This document shows, in pieces, positions 33,879 to 44,394 of a stretch of DNA of 64,000 bases. Where the stretch lies: contig NC_090281.1 in the NCBI RefSeq assembly GCF_037392515.1, forward strand, positions 46,290,645-46,354,644. The letters are read 5' to 3'. How positions within the stretch are numbered: the first letter of the stretch is position 1; each line of letters opens with the position of its first letter. The notes beneath the pieces are model-generated. The model was not told where the DNA came from. It saw only the letters and a list, made by a program, of their open reading frames with translations, and searched no databases. The translations under genes were made by a program, and so were the position numbers. Source of the stretch: Haliotis asinina (taxonomy: Eukaryota; Mollusca; Gastropoda; Lepetellida; Haliotidae).

Positions 33879-36384
33879 TTATCCAAAGAATGGCTTCCCG
33901 AGGTGAAGGTGTGGGTTGTGTTGGTGGTGATTCGCGTGTTGCTGGTGGTGGGCTTGCACATGGACATTGTGAACGTTGCCAGGCAACAGGCGTTGATTCT
34001 CAGCGTAGGCGTAAGCCTGAACATATGCACACATACATATATTGACAATCAATGAGAGAATTTTACACTCGGAAAGAAGATGTACATGTTCAACAATTTC
34101 TATACATGCATTTCCCAGTGTATAGTTACCATTTTACCTTCTCATCTTGTTACGTCAAACCCAGTGATTGTGGGTTCGAATCCCGGTTTGCCCCCATCCT
34201 GTTTCTAGGTTCAACAACATACGGTGGGTTTCACCGCAGCGGTTACAGTATAGTACAATCTAGACAATGCAGTGATCGACATTATGAGCATTGCATGAAA
34301 TATGAATATTAACACCACCTAAATTATAATTCAATTTTCAAACATTTTAGAAACTTATTACTATCTTTCACTGCTAACATCACACTGCATGATGGGATAT
34401 TGTTAAAAGCAGCTTAAAATATAACTCGCGGGAGAAGCATTCAATAAAATATTTGTCGTGTAGTTTTACGCCGCACTCAGCAGTATTCCAGCTGTATCCC
34501 GGCAGTCCGTAAATAATCGACTCTGGACCAGACAATCCTGTTATGGACAGCATGAGTACTGATCAATGTAACTGGGATACGATGACATGTGTTAACCAAG
34601 TCAGTGAGCCTGAACACTCGATCCTATGATCCTCGATCTTATGAAAAGCTTAGTTGCTGAAGACCAGTTCTAACTCGGATCTTCACGGGTCTTCAATCTA
34701 TATACTAGTTTAAATCGATTAGCAACTTAATGGGAGAACAGCGATAGAAGCCTTACAAAGTATTATAGTGAATCAGTACTCTATACTTACAATAGTCATA
34801 TAGGCATCAAACTCTTGTCTGTCAAGAACGCCGTCAGCTAAAATTTAGGAACGGAACAATGTATACGCTTTGTATGCTTTAGTGGGTGACAGGGTTTAGG
34901 TAACGCCGCCCACAGCAATATTCCAGCTATGTTGCGGCGGCGTATGCTATAGTAAAAATTACAGGGAACAATATAGAAAGCATTAAAGTAACAAACATGA
35001 TGCACAAAATATCCAACTTAATACCTAGCTGAATACAAAATGTCAACTAAAATATAACCAACACACCAGCATAGCTCAAATGTTCACCGAAACATATTCA
35101 GTGCAGCTTGACAAGATAGCATTGCCAGTTATATGAGTGGATCAACGAAGACACCAGGTGGTCACGGAAAAGGTAAACACGTTCTATCTTGCCCGTAGCA
35201 CCAGTTTCACGAGTAAGTGAGTTTAGTTTTACGCAACACGCAGCAATATTCCAGGTATATGGCGGCCGTCTGTAAATAATCGAGTCTGGGCCAGACAATT
35301 CAGTGATCAACTGCATGAGCATCGATCTGTCCATTTTGGAACCGTCGTGTGTTTTGTCTCACACAGCAGTAGGGGTGGAAGGGTAGCTTAGTGGTTAAAA
35401 CTTCCGCTCGTCACGCTGAAGTCCCTACCCTCAGTGTCCATACATCTACCCTTAGTGCCATATACCTACCCTTAGTGTCCATACATCTACCCTTAGTGTC
35501 CATACATTTACCCTTAGTGTCCATACATCTACCCTTAGTGCCATACATCTACCCTTAGTGTCCATACATCTACCTTTAGTGTCATATACCCACCCTTAGT
35601 GTCCATACATCTACCATTAGTGTCATATACCTACCCTTAGTGTCCATACATATACCTTTAGTGTCATATACCTACCCTTAGTGTCCATGTATCTACCCTT
35701 GTTGCTCACATACCTTCCGTTTCGGTTCATATATACATCCTTGGCGTCCACACACCTACCCTTGGCGTCCACATGATTACCGTTTCCGTACATATATCTA
35801 CCCTTTGCTGTCATATGTCACCCCTTCGTGTTCAAGACCTATAATTGGCGTTCATATACTGTTATTGGCGTCCATTACACTACCCTTGACGTACACATAC
35901 CTACCGTTAGTGTCAGCAATGTTCATCATTGGGAGCAGGTCTTGTTCATCGATGATTTCATCCTTGTGACCATCTATGAAGGAGAAAAGCCCGTCAGCGA
36001 TCTTCTCCGTGTCCCCGTAAGCTGCCATCCAGTAGGCCTTGAAGTCCACCCGAGTCACAGCCGTCGGGTCATTAACGCCAGGTGCTGCAACAGCAGATGC
36101 ATGCATCTGAGTTTTGGCGCTATTGTTAACATTTCACACACTCGGTACTGACGGCCATACCATACCACAAACAGGATTCACTCACTTTGGACGTCCGTAG
36201 CGAGTCTTTGGAGTCATGTTTAGCTGCCCCCTTACGCTCTGAAGTGTACGTGTGTGCGTGCGTGTGTGTATTTACACATTTTGAGACTGGATAGGAAGTA
36301 TGAGCGTTAAGAATTTTTTTCAACGATAGACGTCTTACGTCTGGGTTTTTTTTTGTTTTTTGTTTTTTGTTGTTTTTTGTGTTG

Positions 36385-36415
<31 letters not shown>

Positions 36416-37758
36416 TTGGGGGGGGGGGGTTGTTGCTGTTGTTGTTGTTGGGGTTTTTGTTGTTGTTGTTGTTGTTGAAAATGGAAATCGTACATATGCA
36501 ACTTTCACGCCATACACCAGTCATCTTTCAAGAGCGTATTTCTGCATTCAACTATTGTCATAAGGTAGTGTCCTAAAAACATTCATTATCATCACATCAA
36601 AACTGATTGACTCCGATGTATCTCCCAATTAACCCGATATATCTCCCAGCCATAAAGTAAAAATTAAGTTCCCCTACTTTTTCGGAAGGTTAGTATGTTG
36701 AATATTTGTTCCTAAACGTTAGGAACATTCTTGGAAGTTGTTATGAAAGGGCTTTTTTCTGCTGTTACCATTATCGAACACAAATAAAGGAAGGCCAAAG
36801 ACGCAAGACTGAACAATACGCGTGCCTCTAACGATTCCACTTTCGTTGATTAAGCTGGGCTCGTCTTTGGGGGACTTCTTTCACAGATTGCTTTTTATGT
36901 ATCATAGTACTATGCCCCCTGGTTATTCAGACGTATTAGTGAAGAAGAAGAAAATGGTTATCAACGAAAAGACTAAATATTAACACTAATAATCCACAAG
37001 GTACTCGAGTTTCGACTGTCAACGAGCACCGTTTATGAGCCAATCACAGTTCTCCTAACGAGACATTTAAGTTTTCTATGGAGTGTAATATTGCAGTACA
37101 TGTCATTTGAAGACCGTATTTAATATCGATATCAAATATTTATTCACACGCTTTGCCTTGGATAAAGAACAAAAACTCTGAGCAAAGTGAAAATATGGTT
37201 TGACCTCGCATGTTGCTACGTAAATATTGCAACGGCCAACGTCATGTACCGCTGAATGGCGTACACCGCCATACGTCAAATGACCAGTCGATGGCCGCAC
37301 GAGGCGTTGTTTCACAATGTTACACAGAAGTCGGGATTGTAAAAAGTAAGTGCACAAAAACGTACGTGGCCTCATCATCGACCGAAAGAACACCCCAATC
37401 TCGTCAGGAGTGAGATCACCGCCATTAGGGTTCATGTCCACCCATATTTGGTCGAAATTCTGAGCGAAGATAGGGCTGGAACGACAAATCACCAGTGTTA
37501 TCACAAAGAATAAAGAATAAATAGGGAATTGAAAATTGTGCCTGGTTTGTTTGTTTTTAGTTTTGTTTGTTTTGTTGTTGTTGTGTATTGTTAGGGTTTG
37601 GGTTTTTTCTTTTATTTATGTTTGGGGACTGGGTTGGGGTGGGGTGTGTCGCTGTTTTCTGTTGTTTCCTATCAGACTCAGAATATGTGTTATGTCATGG
37701 AACCATAACATTAACTTTATGTTATCCGGGAGAAGCAAAAACGTGGGTGGACAACAAG

Positions 37759-37789
<31 letters not shown>

Positions 37790-38612
37790 CCCATACAACA
37801 TACAGTTCACCTTCCACTATCTAAGGCAAAGTGTGTTAAATCAGGACCGAAGGCAGCCCGAGGATAGGAGGGGAGCTACACTAGAATTATTTTACAGAGT
37901 ATTTTTTGTACATGAAAATACGTACTGATATTAACATTCTTTTGAGTGTCTACCCTGGCACTGAAGAAAAAAACTGAAGGCATATTGTGCAATACATAAT
38001 GATACTTAACCAACTAAAGACTTCATTACTAAAAGGATTGCATTCAATTCACATGACTCCAAAATATTGACCAAGCCTAAAGATATCATGTACATGATGT
38101 AAATGTCACGAGCAGTTTCTGAACTGTCAGCTGATTGTAATAATACAGTTATTGTATGTACCTGAACCGAACAAAACCGATGTTTTACATTTATTCAGAT
38201 ATAAACATATTTAACATGTTTAGTTCTGAACATTATGCACATAGCAAAACGTTTGAACAAAGAATTTTTATTTAAAAGAAACTTTTAGATAAAACTATAC
38301 ATTACATAGATGGAGTACTTTCAGCTTCAGAAAGCAAGAAATTGCATCTGACAGCATCTACTTTTAAAAATTCACGGGAAAACAAGCTAAAACATACTCG
38401 ACCGCCTCACGACAACGAACGTGAATATAGCGGGAATTTTACAAACCAGGACATGAAAGTTTGATTCCAATTTTAATCGAATGTGGTACTGGTGCAGTTA
38501 TGGTCAAGGAATCCAAGGGGAATTTCAACAAGAGGAACGACGAGTTGATGACAGGTGGTGTCTGGTTGTCTTACCTGACTAGCAGCAGGATTCCCAGGAG
38601 CAGTCGACTCAT
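33879..38612 (-). CDS. Gene C: secreted EF-hand protein with His-rich tail, five exons
   Basis: Exons in gene order: 38575-38612, 37366-37475, 35905-36084, 34791-34837, 33879-34016. Lengths, phases and splice sites match gene B exactly (513 nt, 170 residues). The signal peptide starts MSRLLLGILLLVSPIFAQ. EF units are DMNPNGGDLTPDE, DGHKDEIIDEQD and canonical DTNADGVLDRQE. The last exon carries the His-rich tail with one more His than gene B (Leu to His). By my count B and C differ at 14 coding bases, 10 of them amino-acid changing. Both frames are intact, so both may be functional. Introns hold the 21-bp donor-derived array and low-complexity tracts. The promoter-proximal SINE is shared with B. 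Confidence 0.87.
34457..34640 (-). mobile_element. SINE type II in gene C intron 4
   Basis: Duplicate of the copy at 22073-22262, with the same tail and head blocks. Confidence 0.8.
34893..34941 (-). mobile_element. SINE tail fragment
   Basis: Tail only: GGTTTAGGTAACGCCGCCCA then CAGCAATATTCCAGCTAT. It lies in gene C intron 3, about 56 bp upstream of exon 4. Duplicate of the copy near 22508. Confidence 0.6.
35212..35336 (-). mobile_element. SINE type II, present only in copy 2
   Basis: TAAGTGAGTTTAGTTTTACG tail and GTCTGTAAATAATCGAGTCT middle; head truncated. Duplication copy 1 has no counterpart, so it inserted after the duplication or was lost from copy 1. Confidence 0.75.
35373..35428 (+). 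mobile_element. SINE type I head fragment
   Basis: GGGTAGCTTAGTGGTTAAAA then CGCTCGTCACGCTGAAG: the tRNA-like 5' part only. It runs straight into the 21-bp minisatellite. Confidence 0.7.
35428..35905. repeat. 21-bp minisatellite derived from the exon 3 donor of gene C
   Basis: Same repeat as at 22770-23184 but longer, about 22-23 units, so copy number has changed since the duplication. On the minus strand the first unit is the real donor AACG|GTAGGTATGTGTACG, followed by intronic AAGGGTAGGTATATG units. Confidence 0.88.
36338..36480. repeat. Poly-T/TTTTG and GTT low-complexity tract
   Basis: T-rich, G-run and GTT-repeat tract in intron 2 of gene C, much expanded relative to gene B. It produces Lys/Asn/Gln-rich spurious frames on the minus strand. 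Confidence 0.85.
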
Positions 38613-38662
38613 AGTGTCTGGAAGCAATGGAACCAAAATCTACATGGTTGCCCTGGTGACTA

Positions 38663-38815
38663 ATATAATGGGTAAACAAGTATGGTTTTACATCGCTTTT
38701 AGCAATCTTCCAATGTTCCTGGCGACTGACACCGAAAATGGGCATCACACCTTGCTCCCATGTGCGTAATCGAAAAGCTTTTTCGGCGTGACAAGTAAAC
38801 GTTAGGTTGCCCCAC
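38663..38815 (-). mobile_element. SINE type I just upstream of the gene C start codon
   Basis: Duplicate of the copy at 26624. Its tail end is about 51 bp 5' of the gene C ATG. Confidence 0.7.
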
Positions 38816-38951
38816 CGCCCATTGACCAATAGGAGACACGGGTGGACTAGAGTTGGTGTCTCTGTATGGGTATATGACAAGACAAAACAACAGTTGCACC
38901 TTCGTCGGTGTGTCTACATTGGTAGATGGCAATATTATGTCTATTTGTTGG

Positions 38952-39136
38952 TGGTTTAGAGACATACTCTGTGATATTCCAGCTGTCTTGTGCGGTCTGT
39001 AAATGGACCAGACAATCAAGTGACAGCATGAACTTCAGTCTCAACAACTGGAATACGTTGAGCGAGCCTCAACACATCAGCGAGCCTGACCACCCCACCC
39101 CGTTAGTCTCCTCTTCCGACAAGCATGGGTGGTTGA
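38952..39136 (-). mobile_element. SINE type II, diverged
   Basis: GTGATATTCCAGCTGTCTTG tail region, GACCAGACAATCAAGTGACA middle and the CCCGTTAGTCTCCTCTTCCG head block. It corresponds to 27588-27722 in copy 1, where less of the tail is left. Confidence 0.72.
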
Positions 39137-39746
39137 GGACCAAGTCTTACCCGACACAATGACAATACGAAACAACAGTTACATCTGAGTTGGGATGTCT
39201 ATATCCTTATACGACCATAAAATGCAACCCATGTACAAACTATGAACGGATGGTGTCATTAAACACTGGCTCCAGAGAAACAAGCTATCACAAGTGACCA
39301 ATTCAAAACAGCAGATGGGATAATCGGTGCAAGTATGTTCATGAAAACGAATAAAGGGACACAAGAAATTACAAGTGTTCCTTTCTCCTTTTCCAGATTT
39401 CTTCACTAGGCATATATTGCACTGTGGGTGAAATTCTGGGAATATATATAGGCACACTTGTACTATCACGTTTTCCCCAATTTGTTTCCATGAATATATA
39501 TCTTAACTGAAGAGTTGAATTGCTGCTTCATAGCGCAACCGAAGCGATCCTAAAACTACCCCAGCTGCAGTAGACAAAGGAAATAAAATAAAGTTAAGCG
39601 ACAGAATAACACCTTTTACACTTACGTTGTTGCGTGTCCTATCAGAGGAGCAGCGTTGACGATTATGCTTGAAGTGTCGTGTTTTTAAAACTTTTGTGTT
39701 CTAGTTAAGTAATCAAGATTATCAGCACACAGGATTGACGTAACAT

Positions 39747-40029
39747 TTAAAATATACGGTGGATCAAATCTAATGTACTTAATTTCTCGCTACAAAAGTT
39801 CATATTTTGGACAATAAATCCATAAATATCGTCCTGTATGAAGCATGTAATGAGTGAATAAATGAGTGTATTTCACGACATTATTATTAATAGTCAGCCT
39901 ATGAAGCAGATGCCTGGAAATAGTCGTGTTTGGACCAGTCAACTCTTATACTGGTATTGTGAACAACGTTCCCGAGCCTGGCCATCCGATTCCCTTTGTA
40001 TCCTCTTGGATCCAGTTCAAGTCCTCCTG
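39747..40029. other. Flank of the duplication; no feature seen
   Basis: Unique sequence to the right of copy 2. No exon or repeat recognised. Confidence 0.35.
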
Positions 40030-40168
40030 ACGGGACGGTGGAGTAGCCTAGTGGTTAAAGCGTTCTCTCTTCAAACCGAAGACCGGGTTCGATTCCTCAC
40101 ATGGGCACAATAGTCTGTTTCTGGTGCCCTTAGCCGTGATATTGCTGGACTACTAAACTCACTCACCA
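40030..40168 (+). mobile_element. SINE type I
   Basis: Very clear tRNA-like head: GAGTAGCCTAGTGGTTAAAG (A-box region) and GGGTTCGATTCCTCACA (B-box). The tail is shortened to GATATTGCTGGACTACTAAA then CTCACTCACC. Confidence 0.85.
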
Positions 40169-40169
40169 C

Positions 40170-41660
40170 TATCTACTGAGCTTGACCATGGGTCCTAATC
40201 TGCATGTTCTCATCTTGGTGTATGCAGACTGTTGTTTCAAATCTAGGGAGATAACTCTCTCGTTTATATTCTAGTATGGTGTGCTTCTTTGTAACTGAGT
40301 TGTCATCGATAATTTCCTGTTAGTGACTGATTATAAGCTTATCATAATAAGTTGTGTTTTATGGTTGAGGTACTCCTTGCCAAGAAACGCATTTATGTCA
40401 AATAAAGTTACGGCAAAATTCAGGCATCATTACTTCAAGAATGTAAATGTGACACAATTGCATGAGCACATACGGCAGTTCGGCATGGCACCGCTTTCAT
40501 TAAGCCATCTCCTCGTTATACTTCGAATCATGCCATCATGATTTGTAAAACCCCGGAAGTGATAACCCGGAAGTAATGTAACACGTGCACCACAATGCCG
40601 AAGCCAACGATCAAGGCATGGCGCTAGCAAACAATGAAACAATGGAGTCGAATCTAAGACTAGAGTCCACGGTGGTAGTTTTCCGGTGTGCTAAAGGAGG
40701 CGACTCTACATGGTAAATAATGAGTGAGTGAGTTAACATTTAACGTCACATCGGCAACATTGCAGCCATTCAGTGACAAGAAATGTTGCAGATACACAAT
40801 AAATAGAAGCATTTAAAGAACCAGGCATCGACGGACTGGAAAATAACTAGTGTGTCACGAAAAGATTTAAAGTAGCTAGCACGTATTTTTAAAAGCAGAA
40901 ACCTATTTTCGACAATACCATCTGAAAATGGGCTATGTATAGCCAACAACTGAAGGTAGATCACCATACTAGGGTCCATGGGGACCAACATTACTTTTGA
41001 TACCTGCATAGACCCTAGCTGGATTTCAACCATTCCTTCGATCATTGGCTATTATGCTGAGGTTTAGCCATACAGTAAAATGACAGAAATACTGAGATTA
41101 AAAACATGTTAGACTTAAATTTACTTTGAATGTTTTGGGACTTACGTACACTCTCAGGAGGACAATAATTTTGCAATACTTCAACTCACTTTGACAATTT
41201 AAGTTACTAATCTAAACTTCAAATCCTAAAATATTTATCTGCAAATCAGTTAACAAGTCTAAGCCTTTTAAAATGCAATAATGAAATAAGAATTGTTGTG
41301 ATTAAAACGATCCTTCATAGTTCGTGATTCAAAATATTTATCCCTTGTGTTGGAAAATTCAACACGTGCTTGACCGTGATTCTTTCATCACAAGGGATGC
41401 AGAATGGAGGATCTTCACCTTTCTATAGGTACTCATGAGTATATCTCGTGTTGCCAATACGACATCGTCATATGATGAACTCTTCAAATCTGGGCTGACA
41501 ACCCAAGTGATGAATAACAACGTCTCGGAGGGCGACAAACGAGGTCCACCTTGGAGAACGTGCCTCGCCAGGTGTAGTGTGAAAGAGTGAGAGTTGTGTC
41601 GCTAAGTCAAAATGAGTAACTACCGGGCTATTTGGACCATCCGTGACAGATCTAAATATG
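40170..41660. other. Intergenic; no gene recognised
   Basis: Short frames occur on both strands but none has a domain or splice context I can support. No repeat family is obvious. Confidence 0.4.
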
Positions 41661-41662
41661 GC

Positions 41663-41785
41663 CCAGGGTCTCCTTTCACAAAGCACTAAGGTGGTCGTAA
41701 ATCACTATAATGACCTTAGTGCAATGTTAAATAATGGGAGTTAAGGTTAAGCTTTGTAAAGGTTGTTTCGTGAAAGGAGCCCCTG
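41663..41785. mobile_element. MITE-like element, CACAAAGC type
   Basis: About 123 bp with inverted ends: CCAGGGTCTCCTTTCACAAA on the left and CCAGGGGCTCCTTTCACGAA read from the right. A convincing target-site duplication was not found. Confidence 0.7.
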
Positions 41786-42349
41786 GCTGCGACATTTCAC
41801 GTGATCATCTTGGCTAATATTGGCATTACAGCGGCGTGACGTTAACATGGCACTGTGGATGGTGCATCCGTACATGCATAACTCTATATATAGACAGCAA
41901 CAGGTGAAATAGGAATATACTTTCACTGTGGTACACGTTTCTTCCAATGAGATTAACAGCTCGTTGAACCTGAAACACATTTAATTGGTTCATTTCCTGA
42001 TGATTAGTCAACAGCTACCCCAGGACCAGACAGGTAAAACAAAACACGGTGGTCGATCTCATGAGCACTGAGCCATAATCATTTGTCTTTCAACATTCAT
42101 TTAACCATCCTTTGTAACAGGCACCGAGTGCTGGGGTCGATCTCACGAAGCCTTTACGATCTCATGAAACTGTAATATAGCAATAAAGAATACCTTTTAC
42201 TCATTTTCGATTTTCGAAGTCGTGCTAACAACAGAATTATTTATGCTAGTTTTGTCAACGTAAAACTCATGCGCTGCACAGCTGTATTTAATACATTCTC
42301 TGTGTACGTCTCACTCGTGAAGATGCAGGTTAGAATTGGTCTTCAGCAA

Positions 42350-42450
42350 CTCATGCTTGCCGTAAGAGGTGACTGACAGGATGGTCAGACTCGCTGACTT
42401 GACTGACACGTCATCGTATCCAAATTGCGTAGATCGATGCTCATGCGGTC
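42350..42450 (+). mobile_element. SINE type II head fragment
   Basis: CATGCTTGCCGTAAGAGGTG head through GATCGATGCTCATGCGG; the middle and tail are missing. Confidence 0.72.
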
Positions 42451-42563
42451 GAAAAGAAAAATCAAATAAAACTTTAAAGAACTTTAGCTTACATATGACA
42501 GCGAATGGGGCAGTTGAAAGCATCAGTCTGGAACGGTAAAAATTTATTGGGGTCGAATGTATA

Positions 42564-42820
42564 GTTTGGCATGAAATGCATGTGGACCCGGGTTTTGTAA
42601 GTAACTCTTCATTCAATGATCCAACTGATCTCAAACTTTGCAAGTGGGTGTTTAGTCAGACAACTTAATTACACTGTAAATCACCGATGTTGTGCATTTC
42701 TGTGAAAGAATCTGTCTATGTAACTGTCAACAAAACAAACAGCAGAACGCTGACAGCTTGCAGAGGGAGGGAGCCAATGACCTGTAACAGCGGCAGAGGG
42801 ATATGCATTTCATGCCAAAC
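42564..42820. mobile_element. MITE with 18-bp perfect terminal inverted repeats
   Basis: The ends are perfect inverted copies of GTTTGGCATGAAATGCAT, flanked by TA at 42562-42563 and 42821-42822. It is 257 bp with no coding capacity. A TA target fits a Tc1/mariner-type MITE. Confidence 0.78.
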
Positions 42821-42824
42821 TACA

Positions 42825-43340
42825 ATCTGTACAAATGGCACCACTGCATGTTCGTGGTAGTGATCCACTACGTCATTGTAAAACATATGTGTAGTTTTGC
42901 TTCACAAAAAATTGTACACTTACAATCTATGTGGCAATGACGCCATAAACATCAAATATAGTCGACTACCATGGCTTGTCTTAGAAATATTTTAATCCTT
43001 AAATTCAACTCGCTTTGCACATTGGTGGCAGACAAATACAATGACAATGACTAGAAAATACACTTCTTCCTCTCCATTGTAAAGGATGGTCTTTCAGGTC
43101 TCTTGGTGACCATTTTGTCTACTGTGGGATGCATGCATACATTTGGAAAATCCAATTCAAGAATAGAGCCTATTATCAAAATCCCAAATGAAGAAAATGT
43201 GTCTGAAGTGACAGTTAAATAGCCACATTAAATGAGTTGTTCAAAACAACAAAGTTAGCCAGAACGTAATGATGACTGACCATAGTTCATAAATATACAT
43301 CAGCTTGTCTAAAACCAAAAGACAAATGAACACATTTTTT
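42825..43340. other. Intergenic or SNAPC4 downstream flank; no feature seen
   Basis: No exon, RNA gene or repeat recognised. Confidence 0.35.
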
Positions 43341-43351
43341 AATATCAAACA

Positions 43352-43357
43352 TTTATT
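43352..43357 (-). terminator. Candidate polyadenylation signal of SNAPC4
   Basis: AATAAA on the minus strand (context GCAAATAAATGTT) about 1.04 kb past the SNAPC4 stop codon. It would give a 3' untranslated region of normal length. Other AATAAA-like sites cannot be excluded. Confidence 0.35.
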
Positions 43358-44211
43358 TGCATTGATAACAGATAACAAAACTTAACCATGGCTATCAGAA
43401 ATGCATGTTCAGTTACAATCTGCTCATAACAATATCACTGCTTCGTATGAATTCAAAAGAAACTTGAGAAATAGGTCAAACGAAAATACATGGTCTGTGG
43501 TCTCAGTTGGTTTTTGATCCTGAGAAAAAAAATTCCTCTTGTTTTTAGAAAACATCAGTCAAAACACGTGCCTGGTCAGCTAAAAACAGCAGTTATCTAA
43601 ACAGAGCAAGATTCCTTTGTAAAATACACAGTAAATATTCTGTGATACGAATCATTGAGAGAAGTAACTCACCTTCGCCCATAAATTTACACCACACAAA
43701 CATGCTCTAAGATATTCTATCACAGTTATATGATCATTCTCCTTAGGAGGCAAAAACCTTAGAATTTAGCAGCAAATGCTGGTATGTTTCTACACAACAA
43801 AATAGGCTGTACACAATGTGCTCCAGACTGTCATCACTTTAATATTCATCCATGATTCCCCGATCACAATCTGAATCAGACATCCAACAAATCACCGAGG
43901 ACAGCAGTGAAAACGTGCCAAACCATTCAAGACTCTATAATTTTTTTAACCCCAAAACAATTATGATCCCACTGTAGGAGTGTAATGATGTATATTTTAG
44001 TACCAGAACTGTATGAACAAAGTGTTGTACATCACCACGTGCAGGTGTCTTTTTCGGCCTAGCCACTTATCATTTTCTCCGTTAAATGTGGGTTTTAAAA
44101 TTAAATAGAAATCTTGACACGAAAAAACAATTTTCATTACAAACTCAGATACTTCCTGTGTGAGTATTTATGCATACTAAAAAATAACAAGGTGTCTTCG
44201 TATCAGATGAA

Positions 44212-44372
44212 AGAGTGAGATAGTGAGTTTAGTTTAATGCCGTTTTTAGCAATATTCCAGCAAGATCAAGACACGGGACACCAGAAATATGCTACACACA
44301 TTGCACCAGTGGTGGAAATCGAACCCAGGCCTTTGGTATGACGAGCAAACACCTTAACCACCCCACTGACTC
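44212..44372 (-). mobile_element. SINE type I in the SNAPC4 3' untranslated region
   Basis: AGTTTAGTTTAATGCCGTTT tail at the left; B-box GGGTTCGATTTCC on the minus strand. Its head end lies about 22 bp past the SNAPC4 stop codon, so on this model the SINE is transcribed in sense orientation within the mRNA. Confidence 0.8.
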
Positions 44373-44394
44373 TAACAGACCAAAAATGTCCATG

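Larger units (their letters stand above)
32479..39746. repeat. Segmental duplication, copy 2 (contains gene C)
   Basis: Partner of 20327-28310. Relative to copy 1 it has gained an 87-bp GC-rich insertion (33031-33117), a MITE (33291-33553), a poly-T/G expansion (36340-36480) and about 160 bp near 38045-38204. It lacks about 400 bp found only in copy 1. Confidence 0.92.

Noticed and set aside
36126-36576. Lys/Asn/Gln-rich and Phe/Val-rich frames
   Set aside because: Poly-T/G and GTT tract in a gene C intron.
42311-42643. 110-residue minus-strand frame
   Set aside because: It runs through a SINE fragment and the end of a MITE, with no domain.
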